The notes under the pieces are model-generated. The model was given only the letters and a program-made list of their open reading frames with translations, had not been told where the DNA came from and did not search any database. DNA of 64,000 nt, taken from positions 8,283,368-8,347,367 of the forward strand of contig NC_065919.1 of NCBI RefSeq assembly GCF_024586455.1. Reading direction: 5' to 3'. Every line of letters begins with the position of its first letter. Positions within the stretch are counted from its first letter, which is position 1. Source of the DNA: Bactrocera neohumeralis. Its lineage: Eukaryota; Arthropoda; Insecta; Diptera; Tephritidae. A program made the position numbers and the translations under genes. Below are positions 22,376 to 36,016 of the stretch, one piece after another.

Positions 22376-25300
22376 TTAGAATATTTTTAAATTATGTTTT
22401 TCTAAGCTAAATATTACGATAAATATGATAATGATTATAACGTTGAAGATAAATATAAAGCTAAAAACAGGACTATGGAACGTACATATGTAGTTGAAGT
22501 TGGACGCGTAGTTTAAAGATACGACTTGGTGATTTATATAATAGTGATCATAGTTGTAGTGCTGACAATGACGTTGTTTAAGATGAGAACGGATACAAGA
22601 TGCATTTAATACTACAAACTTGTAAAATAATACATACACACACATACATAAACACACACATATATATATATACATATATACATATATATAAAGAGAAAAG
22701 CAAGTGAGTAAAAAAAGGATTTATTATTAATACATAAATTTAAAGAGCTAAAATATTGAAAATTGGTGCAGTTTCGACGGCATTATTTATTACGTCTTAT
22801 TCTTGTAATCATAAGTGAAAGAATATGTAAAACTATTGTTCGAAAATATGCAAATAAAATCATAATATATTCATATAAAACAGCAGCTAAAAGACAAGGA
22901 GAAAAACTCAACTTAATTGGCTATTAATTTCAAAAATAAATAAGAAAAAAATCAAATAATAACAAAAAATACTAACAAATGAGAATTTTACCATAAATAT
23001 TTATGAAAATAAAGTAAATCGGTTAACACTCAGTTAGAAAAATATTCATACATTTCTAAGAACAAATTTGTGCTGTACTATATTGATATGGAAAAGGAAG
23101 AAAATCGATAAAATATATATTTGTAAATATTAACTGAGCGGTTATCACTATATAAAAAACTGCATACAAATACACACAAACACTCGTGTACTAATTAAAT
23201 ATGCAAAAACAAGTAAATACATAAATTGAATTTTGAATTATTACTATATAAAATTGCAATCCCGAATAATTTTCTATAAAAACTGCAGGCTAACATTCAT
23301 GGCTAAAGACGCAGAAAGATTTGCTTGCACACACATACATATTTTTATATACTATATGCTTTAATACAAATCTGCCACACTCTACATTAGACCAACTTTT
23401 AGTAATGTTTTTAGTGACCACAGCCGACAACCAAGCAAAAAAACGGGGCAAAACTCCATTGACTCACTGTGTTGCAAAAAACAAATTTACGGCAAAATTT
23501 ATATTATTGTTGCACACGTTTTAGGAACGAGCGCGCTTCAAGCGGAGTCCTGCAAAAAATTTTTGAGGAATGCAATATGTTTTTGCTGCGGCACTCATTA
23601 GAGCGTAAACCTTATAAATAATGTTCCAAAATAATGAAAGCTTGACGCAGTTCGAAAATTTTGTCCAAAGTATGGTCGAAATATTGTTTTAACTTCATTA
23701 ACTATGAGGAGATTAATTGAAATGGCAAAGAGATTGTTTAGTGCCACAGAACTTTTGTCGCCTCCATCATCATCACCTACATTTTTTTTATTTAAGTCTC
23801 CACCTATACAAGACAGTTCTAGGAAAACATGTTTCCGAAATCTTTTACCTAAAAAAATTTAAGAAAAATTCGTTGAGAAGGGGCTGTGTTTTACCCTAAG
23901 AACCCATGTATTTTAGGGTAAAAAAGAGTATTTTCTCAACAATTTTTTTTTTCATATAAAAAATGAAATATTTTATTAGTTTTTTTTTGTTACAGACATA
24001 CACTATTAACAAAAAAATTCTGAAATTTTTGTAAACAAATATTTTAAATTTCCATTTCCGGTGACCCCTTGGAAAAAAAGCGCCCGCGTTGGCTGGATAA
24101 CTCCTTACAAGATCATCTAAAATGAAAAATACGTGTTTTAGTTAAAACTTTAACTTAGAACTTGGACGAAGGAAAAAAACTGAAAATTGGATTTTTGGCA
24201 GACATTTTAACAAAAAAAAATGAAAATTTCTTTTCATTTTTTTCAAGTAGCTGTAATCGAAAAGAAATCCTTCGTCCAAGTCTTTAAGCACTGTATCTTA
24301 AAATGTCATGAAGATTGATGGAGTAGTTCTCTAGACTACCTTGCCTCTTGTTTCGAGAAAAACGCGTTTAAAGGCAACGCACTTAGCCTAGCTAGCCTCA
24401 AACGCACAAGGGTGTATCACCGAAACTATTACTCAGAACAACTTGAAAATTAAGGACAATATTCTAGAGGTGTTGTAGAATTTAATAAGGTAATAAATTT
24501 ATTTGAAACCCGTAAACCATGTTATGCTTTCAGTACAGTATGACAAAAACACCACTGTCCTTATTAAATTAAAAAGTGCACATATGTAATAATAAAAATC
24601 TTCTTCAAAGCCAATTCAACTGCGGCTTCGCTATAAGAAGTAAAATGAGACAAATTTCTTATCCACTATTAGTTATAAGATTTCGGAACGAAAAACTCTA
24701 TCGGCATTAACATCATTAATTTAGCTGAAACAAAAAATTAGTAAAATAATCGTCCTTTCTTAGATTAGTTTTCATATCCGAAAATTACCTACATTTACCA
24801 ACACCTTTTTGCCACACTGTATAATGCTAACAGTTTCTTCTACGATATATTAGCGATTTTTAGGAGTAAAACAAAATATTTCGGCTTACTTCATATATTT
24901 CCATTACGCAACGTTAATTGTTTACGAGTTACTTTTCTTTTGTTCAAACATTATCAGCAGCAGTTTTTTTTTCAATTTTACTGGTGATCCAACTCCAGCC
25001 ATTGACTAAGTGAAGGTTTGGTAAAAAAAAAAACAAAACATTTAATCGAAAAAGTTCCGTTAGGTTCACAAATTTTCCTGGTATGTGATTATAAATTATA
25101 AACATGAAACTATTCAATTGAAATTCTCAAAGAAATTTGCTGATGCCTGATCAAATATTATACAAAATAATAGAAAATTTGTCTCATCACAGCTTCGACT
25201 GTAGTATTAGCTTTTCTGCCGAATTTCCATAACTTAATTTTTGAACAAACACCTTACTGTAAGCATACATCTACAGCTTATGCTTTCTCCTACAAATATA

Positions 25301-28265
25301 CACACACATGCATACATAAAACTACACAAATAATATATATCAATGTATATACTAAATGCATATAAGAAATGTTAGCAAAAATTTTGTAATCACACAAAAA
25401 TTAAATAGCTTTTTTTAATAATACTTATAATAAAGAGTATTTAACAGAAGAGAAAACAATAAAAATACATTTAATAAAAATCAAAGTACCTTCTAATAGA
25501 ATGAGCTGTAAAAACGATACCTGCTTGCAACTAAAAATCGAAAAGAAAACAAAAAAATGCATCGCACATATACATACATACATGCATATACATATATTCA
25601 TAATTATTTAAATTTTTGAACTTTTCATCATGCAAACCAAAATGCTGCTATGAAAGCTGGAATCCAATTGCAATTTAGTGGAAATTATAGTTACAGGCTA
25701 ACATACTTATACATCATATGTATGAAATATTGTTTTCATTGGCTTTTAGTTCTGTTATTTCAGGCTTTCATTCATAAATATTAAAAACAAAATTTTATAA
25801 ACACATTTGCAAACAAATAGCATTATCTCGATCCTTACATAAAAGTACATAAAAGCACATAAAAGAACTCCCTCAAAGCATGCTTAGAGTATTTGCAAAA
25901 GAGCGAGATGGCTTAGAAACCGTATGCAAAGCTTTGTAAAATATCAGAAAATTTTGATTTAAGCTGCTCATTCACTATAACATAACATTTTTTATTTTTT
26001 ATTGCGGCCAAGTACTCCTAGATCCATAGATTAACAGACACCGAAAACACATAACACTTTCTACTTTCTCTCAAATATATTTGGAAATACACTTTTGCCC
26101 ATTGAAATATAGCGAATGAACTTAACCACTTGACAAAACAAAAGTTCGATTCTTGTTTCTAGAGAATTTCTTCTTTCTTTCTTAAACGTCATACTCGACA
26201 GGCAATGGCAAACTCCAAGCATATTTCTCTCATTAAAATTCTCCACATATAATCTATCAACAGTTTGAAGACGCTTAAACGAATAAAATCAAGCCATATT
26301 CAAAATATGCTTTAAGCTTGGTCAAGCATAAGAGAATAGATAAATATGTAGCATAGAAGAGTTCTTCAGTAAAGGCGTTATTACATAGCAAACAGTGTAT
26401 GAATCTCTCACCAGACCTTATGCTTCTTAAAAACTTTTACTTTTTAGTACAAAAATATATAAGTATTGGCATGTTCTCTTCCACCAAAATTAAAACAAAT
26501 ATCTAAAAGCAGTATTTATTTCTCAACTAAAATCAAACAACTTTATTTGGTGTAAGCCAACTGCAACAAAAAGGTTTTCTGACAAAAAACGAACGCACAA
26601 ATGGAAAGTGAAATGAGTTTTGGAAATTTTGTAAGTCCACCGTGTAGACGTTTAGTAGCGTAGTAAACTTAAATATGGATATAAGAGGTAAAACAATTCA
26701 CAACAACTATCACACACATGCATTATTTACGCACACACACACATGCACATTTTGCTTTTCAACATTTCTCCGTCCATTCATTGCATACTCAAAGGAGAAA
26801 TTGTAAACTCGACAAAATTTTTCATAAGCACAAAACATGAGCCATCCATTGAAAGCATCCTACTTACAGACAGTGTGTGCAAAAAGTATGTCGGCATAAG
26901 CTGCATACAAATATGTGGGTATGTTTGTACGAGCATTCAAGAATTATTATATATATACAAACACATACAAACTTACTTGCATAAGCCCCAAACGAGCACA
27001 CATACATACATATATTTATACTGCATAGGCAATGTGAAATATTTATCGTTGCTACGCATACAAATACATAACATACAAAGCATGTTAGCAATATTTATGG
27101 CCAATGAAAATTAAAATAAATAATTATAGATATAGCGCGCTTTAATTTACATACATACAAACATGTTGACATCCTCTGCAGCATTAAGTAATTTTTCATA
27201 AAAATATTAAAATTTATAAAATCATCAAATGATATATTTATCCAACTACATAGTACATAGGAATGTTTCACAAGTTTATACAACCGTTAACTTTTTTCTA
27301 GTTCTTCATACTCAAATACCCACGTACGTACATACATATTTGTGTGTCAGGTAATTTTTCTAATAGAATTTCGATATGAAAATTAATTAAAAACATATAT
27401 CGGCAGATATAAAAAATGCATAAAAAACAGCTTATCATTTTTTTTTTTCACAAAAATACATAAGTACATACTTGTTTGTATATTGAATGGGTTCTATGTG
27501 CCTAATTTTATAAAAAAAAATTTTAATTAGCAAAATCCATTTTTCAAGCGAAAATATTTTTTTAGTTAGCTAAATTCGTTTACAGCATTTGTCAAATGAA
27601 AATACTTATCACAACTATTTTTCTTCAAAATCCACAACACCATTTAAATATTTAAGTGCAAAAAATTACATTAAATGCAAAAACAATGCAAGACAACATA
27701 CAAACTACATATTTTCATTGTCAAAAAAAAAAAAAAAAACAGAAACAAAAACAAAAACAAAAAACATTTCAATTCCTTCAACCATCCTTCTTTTCATAGT
27801 AAAATAAAAATAACTAAAACTGCATTCACACTTTTTCCAAAAAAAAAAAAATACATAAATATAATTCATTACTGAAAACCAAAACGATACTTGATACTTA
27901 CAACCTTAAAGACAAACAAATACACACACTAAGAGAATGGTACTAATATAATAAAATCAAGAGCAAGAAAAAAACCGAATATTTAAATAATATTAATTAT
28001 AACTACACTATTATTATTAACTATATCTATCCTTTTCTCTCTCGACGCTAGAACGAATGTCGAGAAACGACAATAAAACTGTGAAAATGTATTAAAACCA
28101 AAAAAAAACTTAAAAACCGTAACACAACAAACTGAAAACTTATAAAAAATTATGATACAAAGCAAAACTTCAAAAACAAAAAAAAAACACAAAAAAAATG
28201 AATGCAAAAAATTAAAACAAATCTATGTATACAAGAAAATATATATATATATATTTAAATTTAAA
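22376..28265. other. AT-rich non-coding stretch with decayed repeats
   Basis: No gene recognised. Around 24050-24400 lies a repeat-like segment with CGAGAAAAACGCGTTTAAAG, similar to the last Rim intron. CATACATA microsatellites occur near 22625-22690, 25570 and 27000. Long A runs at 27720-27740 and 27838-27852. Confidence 0.5.
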
Positions 28266-28400
28266 ACAGCTGATACAGACGAATATTATGATAATGATTA
28301 TGAATACGATTATTATGCGGATGCAGTTGACGATGAAATTTTCTTGCAACAAATGCGAAAAAGTGAAAAACCAAATATTATTAAATATATAAATGCATAA
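28266..28400 (+). CDS. Candidate terminal exon encoding an acidic Asp/Tyr-rich tail
   Basis: After TTTAAAACAG the frame reads (x)DTDEYYDNDYEYDYYADAV, DDEIFLQQMRKSEKPNIIKY and INA*, followed by AATAAA at 28418-28423. The end of an exon joined with phase 1 would complete the first codon. Clustered Asp/Tyr codons alternate with normal amino-acid usage, unlike the surrounding homopolymer-driven frames. Acceptor weak (no pyrimidine tract). Could be an alternative Rim C-terminus or the last exon of another gene; no homologue recognised. Confidence 0.35.
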   Translation, partial: TADTDEYYDNDYEYDYYADAVDDEIFLQQMRKSEKPNIIKYINA

Positions 28401-28559
28401 AAGAGAGAAATTTAACAATAAAAAAGAAGAAATTATTATTACATATTAAATAAATGAAAAACCAAATTGTTTTCTAATAAAGAAAAAATCCATACAAAAT
28501 ATGTAGTTGTAATTTTTTTTATTTTTTAAAGTGTATTCAACGAGTTTATAAAGATTATT

Positions 28560-29450
28560 TTTTTCGACCTGTGGTTTTCACGAAAAAATGAAACGCAGCG
28601 AGTTTGTTGCTATGGGCAAGAATGTAGCTTTATAACAAAGATAAGGGTTAGTCATTATATTTCAAAACTCATTTCGGACAAGTCATCGCCGCGGCTAGTT
28701 CGAATAAATACCAGCCGAGATACCCATTTATCGACCACTTTTTGCAGCAATTGGGGCCGGATGTAAGCGCTAAGGCACCGAATACTCCCTTCCAAAGCGT
28801 CAATTATCGCGGATTCATTTGCGTAGACGACCGACTTCTGCGACGTGTTGAGTCGCATGTTCTTGGAGGCAACACTACAGGCTCGCGATGCGAGATATTG
28901 CGCGCACCAAAAGTTTCATGCAATAAATTGCTTGTTTCGTCGGCTGCATGGCATGTATCGCCGTCTTGTTGGAATCAAAAGTCGTCCACATCAACATCAT
29001 ACAATACAACCACGAAAAAGTCATTACTCATGGCGTACACCAAAACAATGACTTTTTGAGGATGTAGCGGTATCTCAGAAACGGCTTTTGGATTATCATG
29101 CCTCCAAATGCGACAATATTATTTATTAGCGTACCCATTCAACCAAAAGTGAGCTTCAACACGGAACAAACCGAACATGCGCTTGATAGTCTTCGATTTC
29201 AATACTAAAATCCTTCCGTAAAATTTCATCAAGTAAATGGTTACAGCTCCAATTGTGGCGCAATATGGCGGATGGACGATTGCGGGTCTTCTTCGTCTCT
29301 GCTACAAAGCAGCAATAGCGTCTTCGATGCGCATTGCCTGCCGTCGCTGAGAATGCGCATTAAACACTAGAGTAAACATGGTGGGAAACCGATTCATGGT
29401 TGTTCTAATTACCCATTCTGCTAGGGAGCTTATGTCGCTGTTTTGAAGTA
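28560..29450 (-). pseudogene. Tc1/mariner-superfamily transposase remnant
   Basis: On the minus strand, the fragments ALEGSIRCLSAYIRPQLLQK, VVDKWVSRLVFIRTSRGDDL match the C-terminal end of DDE transposases that read ..PQMLQKV..NW..R....ASRGGH. Toward 29150 the complement of GTACCCATTCAACCAAAAGT fits the transposase segment around the first catalytic Asp. Many stops and indels. Same broad family as the remnants at 14.3 kb and 55.3 kb. Confidence 0.7.
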
Positions 29451-29544
29451 AATCTATTCATTATAAAATGGCAGACCAAACTAAACATAGCGCAAGCAAC
29501 AGCTGGCAAAATGGCTAACTCCAACATACAGTTGGCAATGAGTA

Positions 29545-30725
29545 AAACTTTCTTTTCGTTAGTCAAACCCTAATAATTCGAAAGTTTGGCCTTGGGTCTT
29601 GTTTGTAGTTAGAGCGAAAGATGTTTTCAATGGAAATTTAAGCCGTTTAAATGGGATTTGCAGATTACTTGGGATCATCGGAATCCTCGGTATATAAGCT
29701 AGTTGACCAGCAGCTGGGCCGGTGATAATAGTTGCTACAATTAAATTGTCCTTCAGTTCCATAATAAGCAGCCTCGTCCCCGTTGCACATGCTTGGAGTA
29801 CTTAAATTCCTCAAAAGCATAAATGGAATTCCATTTTTTAAAGCCAATTCATGTGGTGGCAGTCCAGAAGGACTTAATGAATTTAAAAATTCCTGGTGAT
29901 AATGGACTGCGTTTCCGATATTAGTTACAGTGTCTAACGATTTGTATTTTTTTATTTTTCCTAGGACTTTTTCAATAATTAAATCGTTTATTTCGTTGAC
30001 ACTATCACTCCTGGAATACATTATTGCCCTAGAACACAACCAATGAAATTCCTTTTCGTGCAAATTCTCGATGTCAGGGTATACTGCATCTATTAAAATT
30101 TCTAAACTATGGACTATTTGGCCTAGAGACTCATCCAAACGAATATTACAATTACTCTTTAAATTTGGAGTGGGAAAAATTCCTTCCCAAGTTTAAGCAG
30201 TTGCTGTGGAAAATCACCATCAGTGATTCCATGAAGATGAGATCTCATATTGATGTGTACATTTATATTTTCAATCGAAGTCCATAAGGGCGACGATATT
30301 AAGCATGCTTTGATGATATCTGCTCGCGTAAATCATTTAATGACAGGAAGAGCCTGTCGGAAGTCTCCAGCAAATACAAAAGTTATCCAGCCTATGTGAG
30401 CAAAGGAGTTTCTAAGGTCTTTTAATGTTCGGTTCACGGCCTCTATATTTGCTTTATAGCTCATGGTGCATTCATCCCACATAATAAATGAGGCGTCTTG
30501 CAATAGTTAACCAAGAGACCCATTTTTGCGGATAGAACATATTGATTGCTGCTCAAGAATTATGAATAACGGTTGTTTAAAAGATGATTGAGCAGTTTTC
30601 TCATTCTTTAGAAAGTTTGCAGCAATTTCTGACGAAGCAACTGCTATCGCTATTTTCCCTGATTGTCTTATTTTAGCAAGTATTAGTTTGCAAGAAAGGT
30701 TCGCGCTTTTCAGTGTGTTGCAGCG
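29545..30725 (-). pseudogene. Helitron Pif1-like helicase fragment
   Basis: Minus-strand pieces in order: KIAIAVASSEIAANF and SFKQPL; MWDECTMSYKANIEAVNRTL with the DE of Walker B; FVFAGDFRQ.LPVI; TRADIIKACLISSPLW; INVHINMRSHL; EFHWLCSRAIMYSRSDSVNE; EFLNSLSPSGLPPHELALKN; IPFMLLRNLSTPSMCNG; then FALTTNKTQGQTF, helicase motif VI. This is the Pif1-type helicase of Helitron rolling-circle transposons. The Walker A end is lost at about 30725, the C-terminus ends near 29559, and there are several stops and a frameshift near 29700. Rep domain absent. Dead, 5'-truncated copy. Confidence 0.85.
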
Positions 30726-30941
30726 TAGCTAAATGTTAAATAACATTTTCTGTCTAAATTTAACTTTCTCTGTTATAAATAAGTAATGATCTTTTTTTTT
30801 ACTTTATCGGTTAAAAATTAACATTTTCTGAATTTACAAACCATGTTCATTGAATTGCCTTCAATGTGGTTCAGGTCATTTTTCGTTACACCGAAAACAC
30901 AAAAACCCAACGTATTTTTATATACATATGTATGTATGTAA

Positions 30942-31081
30942 CCTGGTCTACGAAAAGGGAGCTAACGTGCGAAAACTAGTTTTCTGGGAAAAACTGTTAA
31001 AAATAATCGTCAGTTTCTCGTTATCTCATTAATTGTTCTCCTTTTTTTTGACACCTAAGCTCCCTTTCCGTAGACCAGGTC
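30942..31081. mobile_element. ~140-bp MITE with 23-bp inverted repeats
   Basis: Left end ACCTGGTCTACGAAAAGGGA and right end TCCCTTTCCGTAGACCAGGT are complementary with one mismatch, extending to AGCT at the inner edge. The interior is AT-rich and non-coding. Foldback-type non-autonomous DNA element; superfamily not determined. Confidence 0.75.
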
Positions 31082-31854
31082 ACATATAAGATATGCCATC
31101 AGCTACAGTTGGGTTCAGTCAAGATCCAGAGGAATCGGTAGAAGGAAGTATAAATGTGTTGAAAGGTAGGTAAAGAACTTAAAGTACAACCAATCCAACA
31201 GAGACTCTCTTTAGTAGCTAGTTTGTGCGCCAAACACAATATTAATTCCTAAGTTATTTAAAACTGAAGATAGAATCAACATCAACGAAAAGCGCTGCAG
31301 CAATTGATTCGCGGCCTTTTGACTCCCGAAAAAATCGGTTTCAATACGACAGCGAACAAGCCTTATAAATCAGCAAAAAACATTATTTTCATGGAATCGA
31401 CATTGTGATATTTGAATAATATTAATTTGATACCCTAGTCACACAATTTGACACCTCTTGGTGTGGTTATATCAAGCTGGTACGTACTGGTATGTGCTGA
31501 TAGACTACCTACAACTGTCCATACTGTCATACTACAATCATTTCAAAATATCGACATAAATAAGTAGCAGTTCAACAAAATATTATTACAATTAAATATT
31601 AAAGAAAAGAATTTGCTTAGTGTGTGTTGAGATAAGTAGCTATAGAAAGCGATAACTACTGTTTACATACCTACATATGTATGTTGTAGAGTATATTCGC
31701 TCATGCACTTGGAACAAATACAACCCATCCTTACATTTATTGTACATAAGTACATACATACAAACATCTAAGCAACAGTTTTCTAAAAATGCAAATATCA
31801 ATGCATCAGCAAATAATACGGCAGGGGGTAGTGCAGCAAGCGCCGAGTCGACAA
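31082..31854. other. Spacer before first repeated module
   Basis: No gene recognised. Carries a TACATACATACA microsatellite near 31750. Confidence 0.5.
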
Positions 31855-31961
31855 CGATGCATTGCAGTTTATGAGCAAAACGAACGGTAATTGCAAAAGC
31901 AACCGTCTGCTATCGCCTGCACGCCTGTTCGCTCTCAGTACATGTTGTTACTCGGTGTGCC
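31855..31961 (+). promoter_or_regulatory. Repeated module 1
   Basis: Core 31923-31961: GCCTGTTCGCTCTC then AGTACATGTTGTTACTC then GGTGTGCC. Initiator-like TCAGT with A at 31937. Middle box TGCAAAAGC at -45; upstream box GATGCATTGCAG near 31855, as in module 7. First of sixteen same-strand copies. Confidence 0.7.
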
Positions 31962-32913
31962 CGATGGTTAAATTTTTTCTGCGCTCAAGTACAATGCACA
32001 TTCTCACCTCTCAGCGTCAATATAGACAATGTAGACTTTCACGAGACTTTTCAAAAATAACAAAAACAAACTGTGAGGAACAATAATACTCCTGTAGGTT
32101 AGTCTTTCAGATTTGTGGGAAAATGTTGAAAATCGGTTTAAAACCACGCCCACTGCCCTTATTCCCTATTGTTAGATATGCAAATTGTGCAATTTGTCGT
32201 TTCAAAAAAAAAAAAAATATTTTAATTTAGCGGCTACGTAAGTATACAAAAACACATCCACTACAACAAAAGCGACCAGCTAAATAATAAAAATACTGTT
32301 ACTTTTAAGGTTAATTTTGCACTAAAAAGTTCTCGCCTATCGCACACACTTTAATCGCACATATCGCTGTGTACAATGAACATGGCCATGCACACCCCGT
32401 AAACAATATCATCCGGTCAGTTTGAATATAGGGCGAGTACTTAAAGGTTAATGGTAATGACGATAATTATGCCATGACAACGTAAAAAATTGTACAATAG
32501 ATAAGGCCACGTAGAGAGGAAGCAAAAAATGTGAGTGTCATTAGACAGTGACGAGAATGTCAGGCACGCAAGCACATGTGTTGTTATTGTAACCGTCGTA
32601 AATTGCTTAAATCGACACGCTTATACCCTGAACATATAGAAAAATATACTCAATATAAGAAAGTTCAAAAGTAAATATACATAAACAAGAGATAAAAGAG
32701 ATTAGTGACAAAAATCACTTTTGGAAGTGGGTGTCTGAATACCCTGGTGTAACTTATACAGTCCTTTAATATATTCGCACAGCTTATATGCATGTAGGGT
32801 ATAGCGCGCTTTCTAAACGCTCTGAGTTGTGTCATTTTATCGCGTCGCAATGGCAACGTCTATTCCGCGCACAATGAACTAAAAAAAAACGCCGCGACAC
32901 GTTACAGAGGGGC

Positions 32914-33022
32914 GGGCAATTGCGATACGAATAGAACTGGCAAAAAAATTCAACTATTCAACGAAGCTACAACCTGCACTTGTTGCTGCTAGCCTGTTCA
33001 GCTTGTTGCTCAGTGACGCCGC
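32914..33022 (+). promoter_or_regulatory. Repeated module 2 (core with internal deletion)
   Basis: Upstream box GGGCAATTGCGATACG at 32914 is one of the best copies. The core at 32992-33022 reads GCCTGTTCA then GCTTGTTGCTCAGTGACGCC: both ends fit but about 12 bp, including the initiator-like TCAGTAC, are missing. Confidence 0.6.
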
Positions 33023-33029
33023 AAAAGCG

Positions 33030-34880
33030 CTTTCGAGCGCTGAAAAAGCGAATTCGAAGGCACCGAAAGACGCCTCGACAGCACAGCACCAAGCAGTGGG
33101 TTGGCGCGTTTCTCCACTGGGGCATATTCGTTGGAAAGGCGTTAGGCGCTTGCAAACTTAAAATAGAGGAGCGAATGGCTATGAAATGAATTGAAAAGCA
33201 AGCAATGAGAACTTCGAATATTTGAGTTTGAGCTGCCATTACATTCTCCTATCTGGTTCCCACTAGAAGCAAAGGGAAACAACAGGCAACCTGCAGCCGG
33301 CAGTTCTAGAGCATATTGATCCCTTTATGGTAGATGTGTGGACTGTCATTTTGTAACCAGAAAAGGTTTTTAGATAAGACAAATGTAAGAGACGAATGGT
33401 ATATCATGACGGAATCATTTGATATGAAAACACGTTCTGTGTGTCAAGGTCGAACATGGATTGATTACATGTACATACGTGTTTTTAAAGGTATGGCTTG
33501 AGCTCTCTTTCGGAAACAGGTGGAGTCAGCAAATTGAAGGTCGGTTTAATATTATATACATATGCATGTAAGTATGTATATTGCTCCTGGAATAGAGATA
33601 TTTTTATTTTTTATTCTTGATTAGAATACTCTAACCTAATAATATTGATTTATAGTATAGCATCAGTTTTTTCGTCTACTCGTTAATTCTTCTCTGGATT
33701 GCCCACTCGATTACCCGATTAAAGTAACTATTTGGCAGTAGAGTTTCAACTTAGGATGTTTCGCTGAAAAATTAAATTGTCTTCAATTACATACATACAT
33801 ACATAAGTATGTATAAAGACATAGTATGTATCTGACAAAAGATTAATGAGAGGACAAGTCTTTATTATTATTGTCTTTTAAGTATTCCGCGTTAAAGAAA
33901 CCACAATTTCGGAAACGGCTTCCCGAACAAATTTGGCGAGCAAGAGTCGACAGTCGGTGGATTTTTTTGAAAAGAAAATATCTGATCAACATTACACTAG
34001 TTTATAGGATCGGTAAGTCACATCAGTGCGTGTGGTATTTACTAGACCAGAGACAGCTCGCGAGCTCCTTGGCTATTACTATGGAACCTGAACAATGTAT
34101 AGCTTAAATGAAACTTTTGATTTCTTCCAAAATACATCTCAACATACGTACTTACACATATGTATATGTATTTATGTACATATGTATATAGCAACAACCA
34201 TATGTACATATAGTATATACGTATGTATGTAAGTATGTGCCAAGCGAGGTGTAAAGGTGCTTGCTACACAATCGATCAATTACCGTTAAACATTACAAAT
34301 GCCGACATCCAATGAAGCTAAACACCAATAAAGTTAAATAGCTAACTATTTAAGGAAATGGAACAACAACAATAGCAAAGCATACAAAAACTTCAAAGGT
34401 TAATGAGATCACAAATAAACAGAAAACCGAAAAATTGATGGAATACAAGCGGGACATTGATGAATGAAAACATATACATACATACATATGTATGTGTTTC
34501 CATACATATGAACATATGCTGGAGCTATTTGTAGAGGGTGGAGTGGGGAATGCACGTCGGCACTTAGAAGCGTACCGCGCTGCAGCGCGCTGCCAACAAA
34601 AGAAACGTGCTGTGTTTGCAAACGCTTGGCAGTCAAGCCGCGAGTCGAGCTCATTGTTAAGTGGTTTGAGTGAATTTTTTTTTTTTTTAATTTTTTATTT
34701 ACTTTTTTCTTGTGTGTTTTTTTGTGCTTTATCTGAAGGCGCGTCTATACATATCTATGTTTGTTTTTGTTTACAAATATGTTTGTATGTGGTAGTAAAT
34801 GAACATGAGCAGAATAGACGATCTAAGGCTGTGCGCTGCGTTGAAAAAGAGGTGCGCTATTCGAAAACGCGAAATTCACG
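33030..34880. other. Inter-module spacer
   Basis: No gene recognised. Dense TATGTA/TACATA microsatellites at about 33555-33590, 33788-33830, 34145-34240 and 34470-34510. The moderate-length open frames here have no domain. Confidence 0.5.
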
Positions 34881-34887
34881 CGAAGTA

Positions 34888-34959
34888 ATGAAATTTCTTC
34901 CTACACCAACTGGCTGCCAGCCTGTTCCCACTCGGTACAACGCATTACCCGGTAATGCC
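34888..34959 (+). promoter_or_regulatory. Repeated module 3
   Basis: Core 34920-34959: GCCTGTTCCCACTC, GGTACAACGCATTACCC, GGTAATGCC. Middle box ATGAAATTTC at -46. A strong donor AAAAG|GTAAGTAG follows at 35072, 138 bp after the initiator position, preceded by ATGACTATG. Confidence 0.72.
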
Positions 34960-36016
34960 ATTACACATACCCAATGTAAGGAAGGCACTCATTACTCGTG
35001 TGGCCGCCTTCAAACCCAAAATAAGCGCACAATCATCGCGGCATTTGAAAACAAGCCATGACTATGAAAAGGTAAGTAGGTGAGGTAGGCCTTAGATTTG
35101 TATACATACATGTATGTAGTGTATATATTTATGTTTATAAGTATATATGTAAGTATTGTTTGTGAATTTTAAAGTCTTGTTAATTTGCTTTATATTTTTC
35201 TTTTTATTTACTGTAGAGTTTATATATGTACATATTTATAGATACATACTTACTTATATTTGTTTGTTATATACGTATGATTGATACAAATTTTAGAAAA
35301 TATACCATAGATCGTTTACTTAAAGTTGTTTTAGAAAAATTATTTTATAAACTATTATACAGCTCATTTCATGAATGTTTCTTCAGACTTTTTATAAAAA
35401 AATTTTGTATAAAATATAGACTTGACTTAAAGTGCTAAATGGTTGCTATAATCGAAGTAGCACCTTTATCCAATACATTTACAACTACAAACATATTATG
35501 TTATTCCAAAATATCGTCTCATTTATGGTGACATAAAAATATTTTGATTTTTTTACTCGAAACACGAAGTGTTCAAACCCCACACCATTTTTTCCTATAC
35601 TATGTACAGCAATATGTAAAATATGTTCCAAACTAAGTTTGTTTGTCTGAAAAGGGTATACAAATAGCGCAGAACATTCGATACAAAATCAGCGAAGAAG
35701 TAAAGCGGCTGTCAGCTGTCAGTCACAGCATCACTTAAGCCGACAGGCAGCATTATTAGAAAAATGGCTGTCAACAGATGACGAAGAAAAGTAAAAAACA
35801 ACAGCAACAAGCCATTGAAATATTTTCAATAAACTTTTGAAACTGCAAAAGATGCTGATGAAGTGGAGGGCATTAGAAAATCTACGTTGTTTTCTGAGTA
35901 CATACATATGCACATACAGATACAGAGATATTTGTTTACGCAGATTAGCACACTTGTTGCGGGTGGAGCGCGTTAAACATGTTTACATATACAGAAACTG
36001 AATATATATACGTATA

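Noticed and set aside
34492..35061. 189-codon plus-strand open frame overlapping module 3
   Set aside because: It crosses a poly-T tract (FFFFLIFYLLF) and a microsatellite, with no recognisable domain. The GC-rich part at 34540-34660 could be regulatory.
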